Counted from the first letter of the stretch, positions 35,180-44,310 are shown. The stretch: 64,000 nt of DNA from Clostridia bacterium (GCA_910574835.1 CAJTDE010000022.1:1-64000); one strand, 5' to 3'. The notes: a model not told the origin generated them from the sequence alone. Program-made: numbers and translations.

Positions 35180-35268
35180 ATTGTTCCCCCCTGAACCCGG
35201 AATACTCCGTGCGGTTTTATCAAGGCTTCCCTTATCCTATGAAGCCAAAGGTATTACCGAAATATGTG

Positions 35269-35303
35269 AGTGACTGCCGCATTCCTTTGCGGCAGCCACT
35301 TCT
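35269..35303 (-). terminator. Hairpin behind the metF operon
   Basis: GTGGCTGCCGC-aaaggaat-GCGGCAGTCAC in minus sense, about 120 nt after the metF stop; the T-tract is weak. Confidence 0.5.
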
Positions 35304-35423
35304 TTACATTTCACTTCGCACTTATCATGTTTGATAAATGCCCAAACTAATTACGCCGAATATTTTCAGGCAGGTAAGCGTCCGGTTATTTCAGAAACGC
35401 GATACCCGATGAATGATCCCCGA

Positions 35424-36302
35424 TTAGATCCCTGCCTGCCTAAGAAGCTCCGGCACCTTGGACTCCCATCCCATTGCCATAATATGTACGCCCTGGCAGT
35501 AAGGCCGGCATTCCTTAATCACACGGGCCGCAATCTCCACGCCGGTGATGCCTGCCTTCGTCTTTTCCTTATCCGCCTTCAATTCCTCAATCATTTCCTC
35601 GGGAACATGGATTCCTGCAACATTTGCATTCATATATCTGCACATTCCCACAGATTTCGGAATCACGATTCCAAGCTGTACCGGCTTGCCGAACTGCTTT
35701 GCCTTCTCCATAAATTGGATGAACTTCTCCGGCTCATAAACCGCCTGGGTCTGGAAATATTCCGCTCCTGCGGCGACCTTGCGCTCCATCTTCGCAAGCT
35801 GAACATCCACAGAATCGCTGCAGGGAGATACAACCGCTCCCTTGGCAAACTTTGGCGGCTCTCCAACCAGCTCATTTCCGCCCAAGTCAACCCCTGACTC
35901 CAACTGCTTTACCGCGTGGATCAGGGACACGGAATCCAGATCAAACACCGGCTTCGCCTGGGGATGATCGCCTAGCTTCGTATGATCTCCCGTCAGCAGC
36001 AGCAGATTTTCGATTCCGAACAGTGCGGCGCTTAAAAGATCGGACTCCAGTGCAATCCGGTTTCTGTCACGGCAGGTCATCTGGAAAATAGGAGTCAGTC
36101 CTTCATCCTTCAAAGCCTTACAGGTTGCCAGAGAACCAAGGCGCATCACGGAGGACTGATTGTCCGTTACATTTACTGCCGTAATGCCGCTTAAGTAGGT
36201 TTTCGCCTCCTCCAGCATATGTTCAATATGAAATCCTTTCGGCGGTCCTACTTCCGCCGTAACTACAAATTCACCGCGTTCAAACGCTTCCGTAATTTTC
36301 AT
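35424..36302 (-). CDS. metF: Methylenetetrahydrofolate reductase, MetF
   Basis: Flavoprotein that reduces methylene-THF to methyl-THF, the last step of the methyl branch. 292 residues. MetF signatures: VVTAEVGPPKG near 13, NVTDNQSSVMRLG near 44, the folate/FMN loop FQMTCRDRNRIALES near 73 and LLLLTGDHTKLGDHP near 100. It works with MetV and RnfC2 encoded just upstream in the same operon. GGAGGAGG before the ATG. Confidence 0.96.
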   Translation of the reverse strand: MKITEAFERGEFVVTAEVGPPKGFHIEHMLEEAKTYLSGITAVNVTDNQSSVMRLGSLATCKALKDEGLTPIFQMTCRDRNRIALESDLLSAALFGIENLLLLTGDHTKLGDHPQAKPVFDLDSVSLIHAVKQLESGVDLGGNELVGEPPKFAKGAVVSPCSDSVDVQLAKMERKVAAGAEYFQTQAVYEPEKFIQFMEKAKQFGKPVQLGIVIPKSVGMCRYMNANVAGIHVPEEMIEELKADKEKTKAGITGVEIAARVIKECRPYCQGVHIMAMGWESKVPELLRQAGI

Positions 36303-36377
36303 GATTTCCTCCTCCTTGACATACTTGCTGTGTCATCTAAGTAAATTTGGAAGTTTACTTCCAAACTTTCACTCTCC

Positions 36378-37001
36378 TTATTCTGCTGTTTCCTGATCCG
36401 TTGCGAAATTGCGAACCTGTGTGGGGCATTTTAACAGATCAAGACGTCCAATCTGTGCAAGCCGCCGGTAGATGCGTTCCCAGCCGCATTCCATCTCGCT
36501 GTCTACCTCGCATTTTCCATTCTTGGAACCGCCGCACTGTCCGTTGACCAGGCTCTTGGAGCAGGCGGTAATAGGGCAGATTCCGCCGGTGATATTCAGG
36601 TAACATTCCCCGCACTGATCACAATCGTATTCCAATGGCGTCACTCCCTGAAAACCCGGCTGCGGATAAGTATCGCATGCCGCATAGACCGGCTTATCCT
36701 CCAGATATTCGGAAATGGTCTGCACGCCGACGCCGCAGGAAAATACAAGCACCGCATCGGCAGCTTCTATCTTGGCCATATTTTTTTCAAGACGCAGCTT
36801 CATATTTTCCGGATTGCAGATATAGTCCGTTGTAATACTTCCGGTTACATGGCCGGCGGACTCCATTTCTTTCTGAAGCGCCTCTGCCTCTTCCAACGGG
36901 AAATAAACCTCTCTGCATCCATGACAGTTGATGATAAAAACTTTTTTGCCATCTGCCAGTGACAGAATTGCTTCCTTCTCTTTTAACTCAGTTATCAACA
37001 T
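36378..37001 (-). CDS. metV: MetV, zinc/iron-sulfur partner subunit of methylene-THF reductase
   Basis: 207-residue MTHFR C-terminal-domain protein with many cysteines: FSCGVGVQTI near 100, CDTYPQ, YDCDQCGECYLNITGGICPITACSKSL near 135-160 and GQCGGSKNGKCEV. In acetogens MetV binds MetF and supplies Fe-S or zinc sites. The start almost overlaps the stop of the rnfC2 gene, suggesting coupling. The same cysteine pattern is repeated in the N-terminal domain of RnfC2 upstream. Confidence 0.94.
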   Translation of the reverse strand: MLITELKEKEAILSLADGKKVFIINCHGCREVYFPLEEAEALQKEMESAGHVTGSITTDYICNPENMKLRLEKNMAKIEAADAVLVFSCGVGVQTISEYLEDKPVYAACDTYPQPGFQGVTPLEYDCDQCGECYLNITGGICPITACSKSLVNGQCGGSKNGKCEVDSEMECGWERIYRRLAQIGRLDLLKCPTQVRNFATDQETAE

Positions 37002-37002
37002 A

Positions 37003-38964
37003 TCACTTCATCCCCCTTACTGCATTTTTGCCCGCTTTTATCTTGGTAACAAGCGGAATCTTGGAGGAACAGATGTACTCGCAGCACCTGCATTCCAGAC
37101 AATCCATTACATTCTTGTCCTTCATGCCCTGCCAGTTCTCGTCATCCGCATATTTTGCGAAATACAGCGGAGACAGCTCCATCGGACAGACATCCACGCA
37201 GCGTCCGCATTTGATGCAGGGCTGCTCGGCCGTATGGTCGGTATCCACGGCAATGATTCCGTTGGAACCCTTCATAATCGGTACATTTGTGTCGGTCAGA
37301 ACAAATCCCATCATAGGTCCGCCTGCCTTAACGGTAACGTCCTCTCCCGTGATGCCGCCGCAGTAGTCGATAAGCTCCTTTGTATTCGTTCCAATCTTTA
37401 CAATATAGTTGCCCGGATTCTGAATATGCTCGCCGGTAACGCTCACCACGCGCTCTACCAGAGGCATACCCGTTTGGATTGCATCGGAGATTGCCTTTGT
37501 GGTGCTGATATTGCTTACCACGCAGCCCACATCTGCCGGCAGCCCGCCGCTTGGAACCTGACGCTTCATCACACGCTTGATGAGCATCTTCTCAGCGCCC
37601 TGGGGATACTTTGTCCTGGCCGTAACCACCTCAAGCTCCGGAATATCCGCCGTCTTGGACTCCAGCAATTCGATGGCGTCAGGCTTATTGTCCTCGATAA
37701 CGATGATGCCTTTTTGTGCGCCTACGGTTTTGACTATGGCCTTAAGGCCGAAAATTACATCGTCCGCAAATTCTAACAGCACTCTGTGGTCCGCAGTCAG
37801 ATACGGCTCGCACTCACAGCCGTTGAGCAAAACGGTGTCTATGGGCTTCGGCGGCTTTAATTTTACGGATGTGGGGAAGCCTGCGCCTCCCATACCTACA
37901 ATTCCTGCCTCCCTGACAATCTCTACGATCTCGTCCGGCGTCAGGCTGTCCAGGTCCTTATGGGGCTTCACGGACTCATGGAGCGTATTCTTTTTGTCGG
38001 AGCGGATTACCACGGAGAGACACTCGCCTCTTGTGGCATGCTTATGTACCTCGATGGCCGTTACGGTTCCGCTGACGCTGGAATGAACGGGACTGCTGAT
38101 AAATCCGGCCGATTCTCCGATCTTCTGCCCCACCTTAACGGTATCGCCTACCTCCACGATTGGGTTGGCCGGTGCCCCCGCATGCATGGACAGGGGAATC
38201 ACCACAACCTCCGGCTCCGGGAATCTCTTAAGTGCAAGATGCTCGGTAAATTCCTTGTGCTCCAGGGGATGTACGCCGCCGTAATAGCCGGCCAGTCGGT
38301 TCTCCCGGATGGATGTTACGTAATCCTGAATGGTTTTATGATTGATCTTGGAGAAGTCCCGCATCTGTATGGGCTGTGCCAAAAACTCGGCGAGACGTCC
38401 CTGTTTTTCCAAACGCTCGTATATCTTTTCCCATGCGCAGTCTTTGTTCTCGTCTACTTCGCATTTTCCGTTCTTGGCGCCTCCGCACTGTCCGTTCAGC
38501 AGGCTCTTGGAGCAGTCTACTACGGGGCAGATACCGCCGGTGACATTGAGATAACACTGGGCGCATGCGCCGCAGGCTTTCTTTGTCAGGGCCATGCCGT
38601 GATGTCCTCTGTAGTTAAGGGAGTTGGCTGCCGCGTACACGGGCTTATCCGCCAGACCCGCGACTGTTTGAACGCCCAGGCCGCAGGAAATCACGATTAC
38701 ATTCTCGGTTTCCTCCGAAATCATACCCTTAAGCTTTTTCTCTGTCTGTACCTTGTTGCACAAAAAGTCAACCTTCACGCTGCCTGTGACCGTTTTTCCC
38801 TGCTCGAGAGCCAGCTTTTCAAATGCTTCGCAATCCGGCTCGTCAACGGTCTCAAATTCCTTGAAGCACTTGTTACATGCGATAAGGAACAGCCTGTCCT
38901 TTCCGTCCAGCAACGATGACAGCTCATCCTTGCTCTTCAACTTATACTTCGTATAGTTTTCCAA
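37003..38964 (-). CDS. rnfC2: RnfC2-like electron-transfer subunit with N-terminal MetV-like domain
   Basis: 653 residues. Residues 1-215 copy the MetV pattern (VISCGLGVQTV, ACGACAQCYLNVTGGICPVVDCSKSLLNGQCGG). The rest is RnfC/NuoF-like: lipoyl-like HAGAPANPIVEVGDTV near 275, FMN/NADH site GIVGMGGAGFPTSVKL near 368, and two C-terminal ferredoxin-type clusters (CIKCGRCVDVCPM, CLECRCCEYICS). In acetogens this subunit links NADH to MetVF. TTG start with GGAAGGTGA upstream. First gene of the rnfC2-metV-metF operon. Confidence 0.93.
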   Translation of the reverse strand: MENYTKYKLKSKDELSSLLDGKDRLFLIACNKCFKEFETVDEPDCEAFEKLALEQGKTVTGSVKVDFLCNKVQTEKKLKGMISEETENVIVISCGLGVQTVAGLADKPVYAAANSLNYRGHHGMALTKKACGACAQCYLNVTGGICPVVDCSKSLLNGQCGGAKNGKCEVDENKDCAWEKIYERLEKQGRLAEFLAQPIQMRDFSKINHKTIQDYVTSIRENRLAGYYGGVHPLEHKEFTEHLALKRFPEPEVVVIPLSMHAGAPANPIVEVGDTVKVGQKIGESAGFISSPVHSSVSGTVTAIEVHKHATRGECLSVVIRSDKKNTLHESVKPHKDLDSLTPDEIVEIVREAGIVGMGGAGFPTSVKLKPPKPIDTVLLNGCECEPYLTADHRVLLEFADDVIFGLKAIVKTVGAQKGIIVIEDNKPDAIELLESKTADIPELEVVTARTKYPQGAEKMLIKRVMKRQVPSGGLPADVGCVVSNISTTKAISDAIQTGMPLVERVVSVTGEHIQNPGNYIVKIGTNTKELIDYCGGITGEDVTVKAGGPMMGFVLTDTNVPIMKGSNGIIAVDTDHTAEQPCIKCGRCVDVCPMELSPLYFAKYADDENWQGMKDKNVMDCLECRCCEYICSSKIPLVTKIKAGKNAVRGMK

Positions 38965-39284
38965 TTGATCACCTTCCTGTCAAATTGATTCACAAATCTT
39001 TTATCAATATATCATATATCGTCGGTTCTTTCCAGTCTAAAAATATTCTATTTTATATCTTTTTGCCGCCTTTTTTCCGTTTCCTGGTAAGAGTTCGGAC
39101 GGGACCCGGCAAAATCCGCTGTCAGTCATTTGTGTTTTAACGGCAGACTTCTTCTCCTTGACTTTTTCTCAAAACTTCGATAGCATAAGCCATAATAGAA
39201 AAAACCGGCCCTTGACCTGTAACCCTGGGAACCGCTCTGCTGTTTTTATGCGGTTCTTTCAGACTTTCTTTGGAGGCATTTCCC

Positions 39285-40154
39285 ATGAAAAATATGATTT
39301 CCGGAACAACGAAACTCACCGCATTGCTTGGAAGTCCGGTGGAGCACAGCATTTCCCCGGCCATGCACAATGAAGCCTTCCGGCTTCTGGGGCTTGACTA
39401 TGCTTATCTGGCCTTTGACGTCACAGAGGATACCTTTTCGAAGGCTGTGGACGGTCTGATTGCCCTCGGCGCCGCCGGGTGGAACTGTACGATGCCCTTA
39501 AAGCGGCTGATGCACCAGAGAGCGGATGTCCTTTCGGATACGGCTCTTCTCACCGGCTCTGTCAATACGGTGGTAAACCGGGACGGTGTTCTCTATGGAG
39601 ACAATACGGACGGATATGGCTTTATGCAGTCTATGAAGGACGCCGGGCTCCGCGCCGCCGGAAAGCGGCTCACCGTTCTCGGCTCCGGAGGGGCGGCCGC
39701 CTCTATCATTGCTCAGGCTGCTCTGGACGGCGTGTATTCCATTGATATTTTTTCCCGGCAAAAAAGCGCTTCTACCCGGCTGATTGAGCAGGAGGCCGAG
39801 CTTATCCGCAGTAAGACGGCGTGCCTTTTGAATCTGTATGATTTGAAAGATCAGGTGCGGCTTTCCAAAAGCCTGGAGCAAAGCTACTGCCTGATCAATG
39901 CTTCCTCCGTAGGCATGGCGCCTAATACGGAAGCCTGCCTCATTCCCGATGCTTCCATGCTTCGGCGGGATCTGGCTGTCGGGGATGTGATTTACAATCC
40001 AAGGGAGACGGCCCTTTTGCATATGGCGAAGGAGCAAGGCTGTATGGTGTTCAACGGGCTTTATATGCTGCTTCACCAAGGGGCTATGGCCTTCCGGCTT
40101 TGGACCGGGCAGGATATGCCGGTTGAGGAGATTCGGGAGAAATTTTTTCAATAA
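39285..40154 (+). CDS. aroE: Shikimate dehydrogenase
   Basis: NADPH-dependent reduction of dehydroshikimate in aromatic amino acid synthesis. 289 residues. LLGSPVEHSISPAMHN near residue 12 binds shikimate; the catalytic Lys is in NCTMPLKR near 70; DNTDGYGF near 110; the nucleotide site is LTVLGSGGAAASI near 133. Start at 39285 because GGAGG lies 8 nt before; a TTG five codons upstream overlaps that site. It stands alone between the rnfC2 operon and ribU. Confidence 0.94.
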   Translation: MKNMISGTTKLTALLGSPVEHSISPAMHNEAFRLLGLDYAYLAFDVTEDTFSKAVDGLIALGAAGWNCTMPLKRLMHQRADVLSDTALLTGSVNTVVNRDGVLYGDNTDGYGFMQSMKDAGLRAAGKRLTVLGSGGAAASIIAQAALDGVYSIDIFSRQKSASTRLIEQEAELIRSKTACLLNLYDLKDQVRLSKSLEQSYCLINASSVGMAPNTEACLIPDASMLRRDLAVGDVIYNPRETALLHMAKEQGCMVFNGLYMLLHQGAMAFRLWTGQDMPVEEIREKFFQ

Positions 40155-40175
40155 TGGCCGGAGCTGTAATTTGAG

Positions 40176-40214
40176 TTTTGGTTGTTACTGAGTACGTAGT
40201 GAATAGCAACCTTT
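40176..40214 (+). terminator. Hairpin terminator behind aroE
   Basis: GGTTGTTACTGAG-tac-gtagtgaatagcaacc forms an imperfect hairpin followed by TTTGATTTG, 20 nt after the aroE stop. Confidence 0.5.
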
Positions 40215-40249
40215 GATTTGTAAATTTTTGTAAGGTTTATTTTTTGTGA

Positions 40250-40278
40250 TTGACAGCGGGGAAACACATTGCTATAAT
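40250..40278 (+). promoter_or_regulatory. Promoter of the FMN riboswitch-ribU unit
   Basis: -35 TTGACA (40250-40255), 17-bp spacer, -10 TATAAT (40273-40278): a consensus sigma-A promoter, about 15 nt before the riboswitch. Confidence 0.9.
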
Positions 40279-40299
40279 ATGTTTGACATTTGAATACGG

Positions 40300-40487
40300 A
40301 AAGTCTTCAGGGCAGGGTGAGATTCCCGATCGGCGGTATAGTCCGCGAGCGTGTATGCGCAGGAACTGACAGAAGGTTATGCAAGGGCAGAGATGTTTTT
40401 GGATTTGTCTTAGGATTTGTTTTTGGTTCAGTTCAGGATTTGGTGAGATTCCAAAACCGACAGTATAGTCTGGATGGAAGAAGATGT
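40300..40487 (+). ncRNA. FMN riboswitch (RFN element)
   Basis: Hallmarks in order: TCTTCAGGGCAGGGTGAGATTCCC, GATCGGCGGTATAGTCCGCGAGC, GGTGAGATTCCAAAACCGACAG and the closing GTCTGGATGGAAGAAGA. The helix between the halves is longer than usual and T-rich. It senses FMN and, through the terminator at 40550-40586, turns off the riboflavin transporter gene. Confidence 0.96.
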
Positions 40488-40549
40488 GTACAAGGTCAGA
40501 ATTGTTTTGGCAGAGTTTTTGTTATATTGCTTTTTATTCTGATGAGAAT

Positions 40550-40586
40550 GACACCTGGAAGACGAACGTTTTTTAGGTGTCTTTTG
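40550..40586 (+). terminator. Riboswitch-controlled terminator before ribU
   Basis: GACACCT ... AGGTGTC followed by TTTTGTT. A further short hairpin (ATGATTC/GAATCAT) follows before the ribU ribosome binding site. Confidence 0.85.
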
Positions 40587-40655
40587 TTATGATTCGGCCT
40601 AAGCGCAGGCGGATGAATCATAAGAGCTGCAAAATCAGAACGGAGGTATATAACA

Positions 40656-41300
40656 ATGAACCAGAAAACTCAAAGAATCGCTTTAATCGGCATGTTTTGT
40701 GCCATCGCCTACGCCTTGATGGTGGTGGGGCGCATCCCGGTGGTCCTTTTCCTGAAATATGACCCCAAGGATGTAATGATTGCCATCGGGGGCTTCCTGT
40801 TGGGGCCGTTTGCCTCTCTTGTTATCTCGGTGGTGGTTTCCTTTATTGAGATGCTCTCGGCCAGTGATACCGGTATTATTGGTTTTATTATGAATGTGCT
40901 GTCAAGCTGCAGCTTTGCCTGTACTGCTGCTTTTATTTATAAGAAAAAGCACACCAAGTCCGGCGCTATGATTGGACTCTTTGCAGGCTGCGGCGTAATG
41001 GTTGCGGTGATGCTGCTGTGGAATTATCTGATTACTCCGATTTATATGGGGTATCCCAGGGAAGCTGTTGCAGAGCTTTTGCTGCCTGCTTTTCTGCCTT
41101 TTAATCTCTTAAAGGGCGGGCTGAATACGGCTATTACGCTTCTCTTCTATAAACCGGTGGTAACGGCTCTCAGGAAAGCGAAGCTGGCGCTTCCGTCTGC
41201 TGCGGAGCAGACGGGGGATTCTAAGGGAGTGATTGTATTTTCCCTGTTTCTGTTCGTGACTTGCGCGGTTTCGGTGCTGGTGATGAAAGGGGTTATCTGA
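40656..41300 (+). CDS. ribU: Riboflavin ECF transporter S component RibU
   Basis: 214-residue integral membrane protein with about six helices; binds riboflavin outside and passes it in with the ECF ATPases, which are encoded elsewhere. Family features: GMFCAIAYALMVVGRIPV near residue 8, YDPKDVMIAIGGFLLGP near 38, and NVLSSCSFACTAAF. CGGAGG before the ATG. The FMN riboswitch upstream confirms the substrate. Confidence 0.95.
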   Translation: MNQKTQRIALIGMFCAIAYALMVVGRIPVVLFLKYDPKDVMIAIGGFLLGPFASLVISVVVSFIEMLSASDTGIIGFIMNVLSSCSFACTAAFIYKKKHTKSGAMIGLFAGCGVMVAVMLLWNYLITPIYMGYPREAVAELLLPAFLPFNLLKGGLNTAITLLFYKPVVTALRKAKLALPSAAEQTGDSKGVIVFSLFLFVTCAVSVLVMKGVI

Positions 41301-41309
41301 TATTGACAT

Positions 41310-41475
41310 CTAGTAGTCCGTATCGGAAATCCTTGTGCATATTTCCGGTCTATTTCTCCGATAGCACAGGTCAAAAAGCCTCGCCGTAGCACCACTACGT
41401 CTGCGTTTTTTGACCTGCACTCTCGGAAAAATATCCTCAGAAATATGCACAAGGATTTCCAGTACGGACTACTAG
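41310..41475. mobile_element. 166-bp palindromic MITE-like element, copy 2
   Basis: Identical over all 166 bp to the copy at 19541-19706, with the same orientation and the same CTAGTAGTCCGTA ends. It lies 9 bp behind the ribU stop codon and 20 bp from the end of the convergent lipoprotein gene, where its hairpin could also act as a terminator. Confidence 0.88.
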
Positions 41476-41494
41476 TCAGGGTGCATGGCATCTG

Positions 41495-42448
41495 CTATGC
41501 CCCTGATTTTGTAAATAAAAGCTCCTTCGGCTCAATCAATCCGCCGGTTCCCAAATAGTTGATCTCATGCACAAGCTCCTGGTCCGTCACAGCCTCATTC
41601 CAATCATACAAGCTCCTCCGTATCTGACCGTCTGTCTTCTCTTCTTCTACTATTATATAAGCGGTTTCTCTTTGCAGCATCACCTTGTCGGCCGCTTTGG
41701 TTATCTCTTGTGTCCCCAACAGCATATTTTGTTCATTATACATATAGACACGCACTTTCTCCACCGGCACTGCCATTTCGAGAGAAACCTTTATTTCCCT
41801 GGAATTTTTTTCCTCTTTCCCGTTTACCTCCTCTGTCACTTCCCATTGAAGACTCTGACTGTATATCTCGCCTTCCCCGCGAACTCCGCCCATAAGGAAT
41901 CCGCAGGAATCCAAAACCGTATAATAGCTTCCGTCGCCCCTATGGTAAACGGGATACATACAAACAGGCTCTTCCAAGCTCTCTGCCGCCAATATCGTTC
42001 CTGAAATTGTATCTGCCTTTCCCGTATCTGTCACAGTTGTATTTGCCTTTACCTTTGTAAAAAAGCCGTCGTTTACAAAATGGGTAGTAGGGGCTCCCTC
42101 CGTCTCTTCCTCCACTATGCCCAGCATATGTCCTTCCACTCCCGCAAAGGTAAAAGTGCGGTCCGCCTGATAAGTCCCCTCTGCCACAACAGAGTCCGCA
42201 AGAGCCTTCTCCAGCTCTCTTATACCGGAAAAGCTCTTTCCTTCCAAAGCCTTCTCCTGTTCTCGCTCCGCCTCCTGCTCTCCTACCACAACAAGAATAC
42301 CGCAAAGCTCCTCTTCTTCTGTCTGCTGAAGCTCCGGGCGGGCCAAGGTACAGCCGCTAAGAGACAGACAAAGAAGCAGAAATATGCACAAACTTTTGAA
42401 AGCAGAATAGTTGCTTATGGTAATGCTGCCGTTCTTCTTTTCATTCAT
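41495..42448 (-). CDS. Hypothetical lipoprotein
   Basis: 317 residues. A hydrophobic signal (SLCIFLLLCLSLSGC) ends in a lipobox with Cys near 33, unusually far from the start because about 17 polar residues precede it. The mature part is acidic with no domain I recognise. It overlaps the end of the XRE regulator gene by 8 nt and belongs to the same small operon. Probably a surface protein of unknown role. Confidence 0.75.
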   Translation of the reverse strand: MNEKKNGSITISNYSAFKSLCIFLLLCLSLSGCTLARPELQQTEEEELCGILVVVGEQEAEREQEKALEGKSFSGIRELEKALADSVVAEGTYQADRTFTFAGVEGHMLGIVEEETEGAPTTHFVNDGFFTKVKANTTVTDTGKADTISGTILAAESLEEPVCMYPVYHRGDGSYYTVLDSCGFLMGGVRGEGEIYSQSLQWEVTEEVNGKEEKNSREIKVSLEMAVPVEKVRVYMYNEQNMLLGTQEITKAADKVMLQRETAYIIVEEEKTDGQIRRSLYDWNEAVTDQELVHEINYLGTGGLIEPKELLFTKSGA

Positions 42449-42698
42449 CCCTGTCTTCTCTCCTTATTTCAATTTCATCTGATTCTTCCTCTAACTGTCC
42501 GTCAAAGCGGAGAATCTCGCCTACGTCACATTGCAGATAATAACAAATCTTATTAAGCGTACCGAAGCGGACGCCCTTCGCCTTTCCGCTTCGCAAAATC
42601 GAAAGATTTGCTTCGGTAATGCCAATATATCCGCATAATTCTTTCGATGTCATTTTCCGGCTTTTCAGCATTTCATCCAGATAAATACAAATCGCCAT
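42441..42698 (-). CDS. Cro/C1-type helix-turn-helix regulator (YozG-like)
   Basis: 85 residues. MAICIYLDEMLKSRKMTSKELCGYIGITEANLSILRSGKAKGV is the compact XRE domain typical of YozG regulators. These are usually coded next to DUF2975 membrane proteins, as here. The acidic tail is extra. GGAGG-type site upstream. Likely represses its own operon through the inverted repeats at 43649-43697. Confidence 0.88.
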   Translation of the reverse strand: MAICIYLDEMLKSRKMTSKELCGYIGITEANLSILRSGKAKGVRFGTLNKICYYLQCDVGEILRFDGQLEEESDEIEIRREDRDE

Positions 42699-42720
42699 CC
42701 GAGCCTCCTATGAAACTATT

Positions 42721-43623
42721 TTAAATAATCATTTCATGATCCCTATGCAATTCCCCTGCCTCCCTTAGATACCGGGCCATAATCAAAGAACCGAAGGCCG
42801 CCAAAAGAGGAAACAGGGAAAACTCCCACCGATAATCTATGCTCGTAAGACTTCCCGCACAGAAAAATAATGCCCCATTCCAAATAAGATTACATAGCAC
42901 AGACGCCGTCACTGCCATTCGGCTGATCCCTGCCAGCCGTTCTGCCTGCCGTACCCCGCTTTCTCCATAAGGCTCTCTGTCCATCGCCTGAAACAAGCGC
43001 TTTATCTGGTATAAAATAGCTATCAAAAATCCGGATGGAATGAGGCGGCTTCCCTCTCCCAAAAAGGTAAACACAATATCACCGCCAGTTTTACCCGCAT
43101 TGTCCCTAAGCTTTATAAGCCTTTCCCAAAGCTCTATTCCGGTCGTCCGTATAAGCCCAAGGGTCAGGATGATCATGGCGGCTGTCAGCAGCATACTCAT
43201 TCCCTGATACAGAAACTTCTTTCTATCCAAAACCTCCCTGCTGTTTAAAGAGCGAATCCAGGTCATAAGCAGCCAGGACGCTATGATAGACAGCCACAAT
43301 CCCCCGTATATCGCTTTTACATAAGACATACTTATATCACCGCCAAGTCCTTTGGGAAGCTGTCTGCCAAAAAGTCCGGGATTGACAAACGCATAAAGGA
43401 GATAAAATGTATACGCGCTCAGCAACACCGGTAATATGTCCGTTCCATAAAACTTCCTCTTCCCCTTCCGAATCCAAACGCCCAACGACAGTGCCGGAAG
43501 TAAGGAGAGCAGAACATATAAAAAGAAAGCAAGCGCATTTCCCATATCTCCGCTTAAGGATAACGCCCGCAAGCCTGCACCGATGCTTTCCCAAAAAATG
43601 TACAAAGCTTTCAGCTCCTTCAT
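42721..43623 (-). CDS. Multi-pass membrane protein with DUF2975-like C-terminal half
   Basis: 300 residues and about seven or eight helices. The last about 110 residues (FLIAILYQIKRLFQAMDREPY ... YLREAGELHRDHEMII) look like DUF2975, whose members are normally half this size, so this is an extended form. The neighbouring YozG-like regulator supports the assignment. AGGAGG precedes the ATG. Function unknown. Confidence 0.72.
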   Translation of the reverse strand: MKELKALYIFWESIGAGLRALSLSGDMGNALAFFLYVLLSLLPALSLGVWIRKGKRKFYGTDILPVLLSAYTFYLLYAFVNPGLFGRQLPKGLGGDISMSYVKAIYGGLWLSIIASWLLMTWIRSLNSREVLDRKKFLYQGMSMLLTAAMIILTLGLIRTTGIELWERLIKLRDNAGKTGGDIVFTFLGEGSRLIPSGFLIAILYQIKRLFQAMDREPYGESGVRQAERLAGISRMAVTASVLCNLIWNGALFFCAGSLTSIDYRWEFSLFPLLAAFGSLIMARYLREAGELHRDHEMII

Positions 43624-43648
43624 TGTTTACCTCCTTTATATAATTATT

Positions 43649-43699
43649 GTAAAACGATAATTTTGATAAAAGTATATCATAAAAATTATTGTTTTACAA
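43649..43699 (-). promoter_or_regulatory. Promoter and inverted-repeat operator of the DUF2975/XRE operon
   Basis: Minus strand -35 TTGTAA (43699-43694), 17-bp spacer, -10 TATACT (43676-43671). The arms GTAAAACGATAATTTT (43649-43664) and AAAATTATTGTTTTAC (43682-43697) are complementary but for one base and flank the -10, one arm covering the -35. This is a good candidate binding site for the XRE protein. Confidence 0.65.
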
Positions 43700-43771
43700 T
43701 ATTTTTTTGTTATGAGAAATGCAATAGAGAAAATTTAGTTACCGGCCACAAAGTGAACAGTAATTAAATTT

Positions 43772-43809
43772 AAGGCAGTGTCCGGAACTTACTCCTCAGA
43801 CACTGCCTT
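43772..43809 (-). terminator. Terminator behind the Nim-type gene
   Basis: AAGGCAGTGTC ... GACACTGCCTT, an 11-bp stem with a 16-nt loop, 31 nt beyond the stop codon; the T-tract is short. Confidence 0.7.
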
Positions 43810-43839
43810 AATCTTTTCTAACATATGACGACAATCCCT

Positions 43840-44310
43840 CTACTTCGCCCGTCTCTTCCCTGTCATCCTCTCCACTCTCAGCCTCAGCAGCCGCGTCTTA
43901 GGCACTGCGGCTTCATTATATCGAAACCCCGCAGGAACCGGGTAATGCTCCATTAAAATATCCAGAGCCGCCGTTTTTTCCTCCTCCGGCACCTCCTCCA
44001 CCACGCCAAAGCCTATGATGCTCTCATAGCACATTGTACAATTCCCCTGCTCCATATCCGTATACAGCATATGACCGCAGTCCATCTCAAAACAGACCTT
44101 ACTGTTCCTTGCCAGAAGTTCATACTTCCTTCCCTCCATTGCCCCATGAAAATACAGCGTCACCTGGCTGTCTTCCACTTCCATGCCAAAGTTCAGCGGC
44201 ACCATATAGGGATATTCCTCCCCCTGCATAGCAATCCGGCAGACATCACACTTCTTTATTACCTCTATCATCTCATCAAAATCTGAAATTTCTCTGTCTT
44301 TTCTCCGCAT
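43840..44310 (-). CDS. Pyridoxamine 5'-phosphate oxidase-like flavoprotein, Nim family
   Basis: 156 residues of the split-barrel FMN-binding fold. RKDREISDFDEMIEVIKKCDVCRIAM and YPYMVPLNFGMEV at the start, and LYFHGAMEGRKYELLARNSKVCFE in the middle, match the NimA/nitroimidazole-resistance-like branch. Members probably reduce or bind small redox compounds; real nitroimidazole resistance cannot be predicted from sequence. AGGAGG upstream comes from the end of a family-2 hairpin. Confidence 0.88.
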   Translation of the reverse strand: MRRKDREISDFDEMIEVIKKCDVCRIAMQGEEYPYMVPLNFGMEVEDSQVTLYFHGAMEGRKYELLARNSKVCFEMDCGHMLYTDMEQGNCTMCYESIIGFGVVEEVPEEEKTAALDILMEHYPVPAGFRYNEAAVPKTRLLRLRVERMTGKRRAK

